Shown here: positions 14,211 through 14,424 of the stretch, piece after piece
Numbering within the stretch: position 1 is the first letter of the stretch
Layout of the letters: every line of letters starts with the position of its first letter
Source of the DNA: CAZDXB01 sp964509335
Lineage (GTDB): Bacteria; Bacteroidota; Ignavibacteria; Kapaibacteriales; UBA2268
DNA: 14,424 bases
NCBI GenBank assembly: GCA_964509335.1
Contig: CAZDXB010000049.1
Coordinates: forward strand, 1-14,424
Reading direction: 5' to 3'
The notes under the pieces: generated by a model
What the model saw: only the letters and a program-made list of their open reading frames with translations
Database searches by the model: none
Told to the model about the DNA's origin: nothing
Position numbers and translations under genes: made by a program

Positions 14211-14424
14211 TTACATTCCAACCCAATTAGTTCCGTCGTAAATGAACGGCATAATCTTGCCTGCGGGTATCGATTCGTCTGCTTCAATTGTACGAGCGTT
14301 CGTTGCGTGCGAATTATAAATATAAATAATCTGACCTTGCGTTCCGCTCGGCATAGTCGTAATATTCTGGTCAATTTCGATAATATTAGCGTCTCCGTTA
14401 CCGCTAATATCGGCAGTTCCGGTT
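14211..14424 (-). CDS. C-terminal end of an unidentified, probably surface-exposed protein (5' end outside window)
   Basis: The last 70 codons of a minus-strand gene are visible, ending in a TAA that is followed at once by an in-frame TAG. The fragment is rich in Thr, Asn, Gly and Ile with alternating polar and hydrophobic residues. It ends in an F-I-Y-D-G-T-N-W-V-G-M tail preceded by an I-P-A-G-K segment. From memory, tails with a Y/F-D-G-T-x-W motif close to the C-terminus occur in beta-rich, tail-fibre-like or collagen-like exported proteins of Bacteroidota and phages, where the motif closes a beta-structured head. No sorting domain or membrane segment is seen. The family is not recognised. 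It lies upstream of, and in the same direction as, the 355-residue secreted protein, but a terminator hairpin separates the two. Coding confidence rests on the clean open frame, the tandem stops and the terminator. Confidence 0.72.
   Translation of the reverse strand, partial: TGTADISGNGDANIIEIDQNITTMPSGTQGQIIYIYNSHATNARTIEADESIPAGKIMPFIYDGTNWVGM

Noticed and set aside
14156..14374. Minus-strand frame of 72 codons overlapping the partial upstream gene
   Set aside because: It runs through the terminator hairpin and is out of frame with the better-supported C-terminal fragment that ends at 14211.

Overview
The whole window is coded on the minus strand and is almost filled by one giant secreted protein gene. 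Reading in the direction of transcription (high to low coordinates), there are four parts. (1) The last 70 codons of a gene that starts outside the window (14424-14211), followed by a hairpin terminator. (2) A complete 355-residue exported protein made of three fibronectin-III-like domains (14101-13034). (3) An AT-rich gap of about 400 bases (13033-12630). (4) The first 4,209 codons of an open frame that starts at 12629 and runs off the low-coordinate end without a stop.

The giant protein begins with a signal peptide. The rest is a chain of about 38 immunoglobulin-like or fibronectin-like beta-sandwich modules, most of them 85-130 residues long and joined by linkers of the D-N-T-x-P or D-L-x-x-P type. 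Layout: two fibronectin-like domains; two Ig-like modules; nine tandem modules of 107-117 residues; a three-module cassette that recurs later in the same order; mixed Ig-like modules; the second cassette; a module resembling the SbsA-type Ig fold; three tandem 83-84 residue Cys-containing modules; and a run of PKD-like and Ig-like modules of the kind common in Bacteroidota surface proteins. No catalytic domain is visible. A C-terminal anchoring or sorting domain, if present, lies beyond the window.

The domain repertoire, the short lysine-rich signal peptides, the moderate G+C coding DNA with AT-rich gaps and the loose ribosome-binding sites suggest the Bacteroidota/Chlorobiota/Ignavibacteria/Kapabacteria (FCB) group. 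This is inference from domain style, not a taxonomic identification.

The 355-residue protein and the N-terminus of the giant share one distinctive domain followed by a fibronectin-III domain. The two genes are therefore related in part and may serve the same surface structure, for example adhesion, matrix or cell-cell contact. No known operon or defence system is recognisable. The most unusual content is the giant repeat protein itself, with its layered internal duplications.
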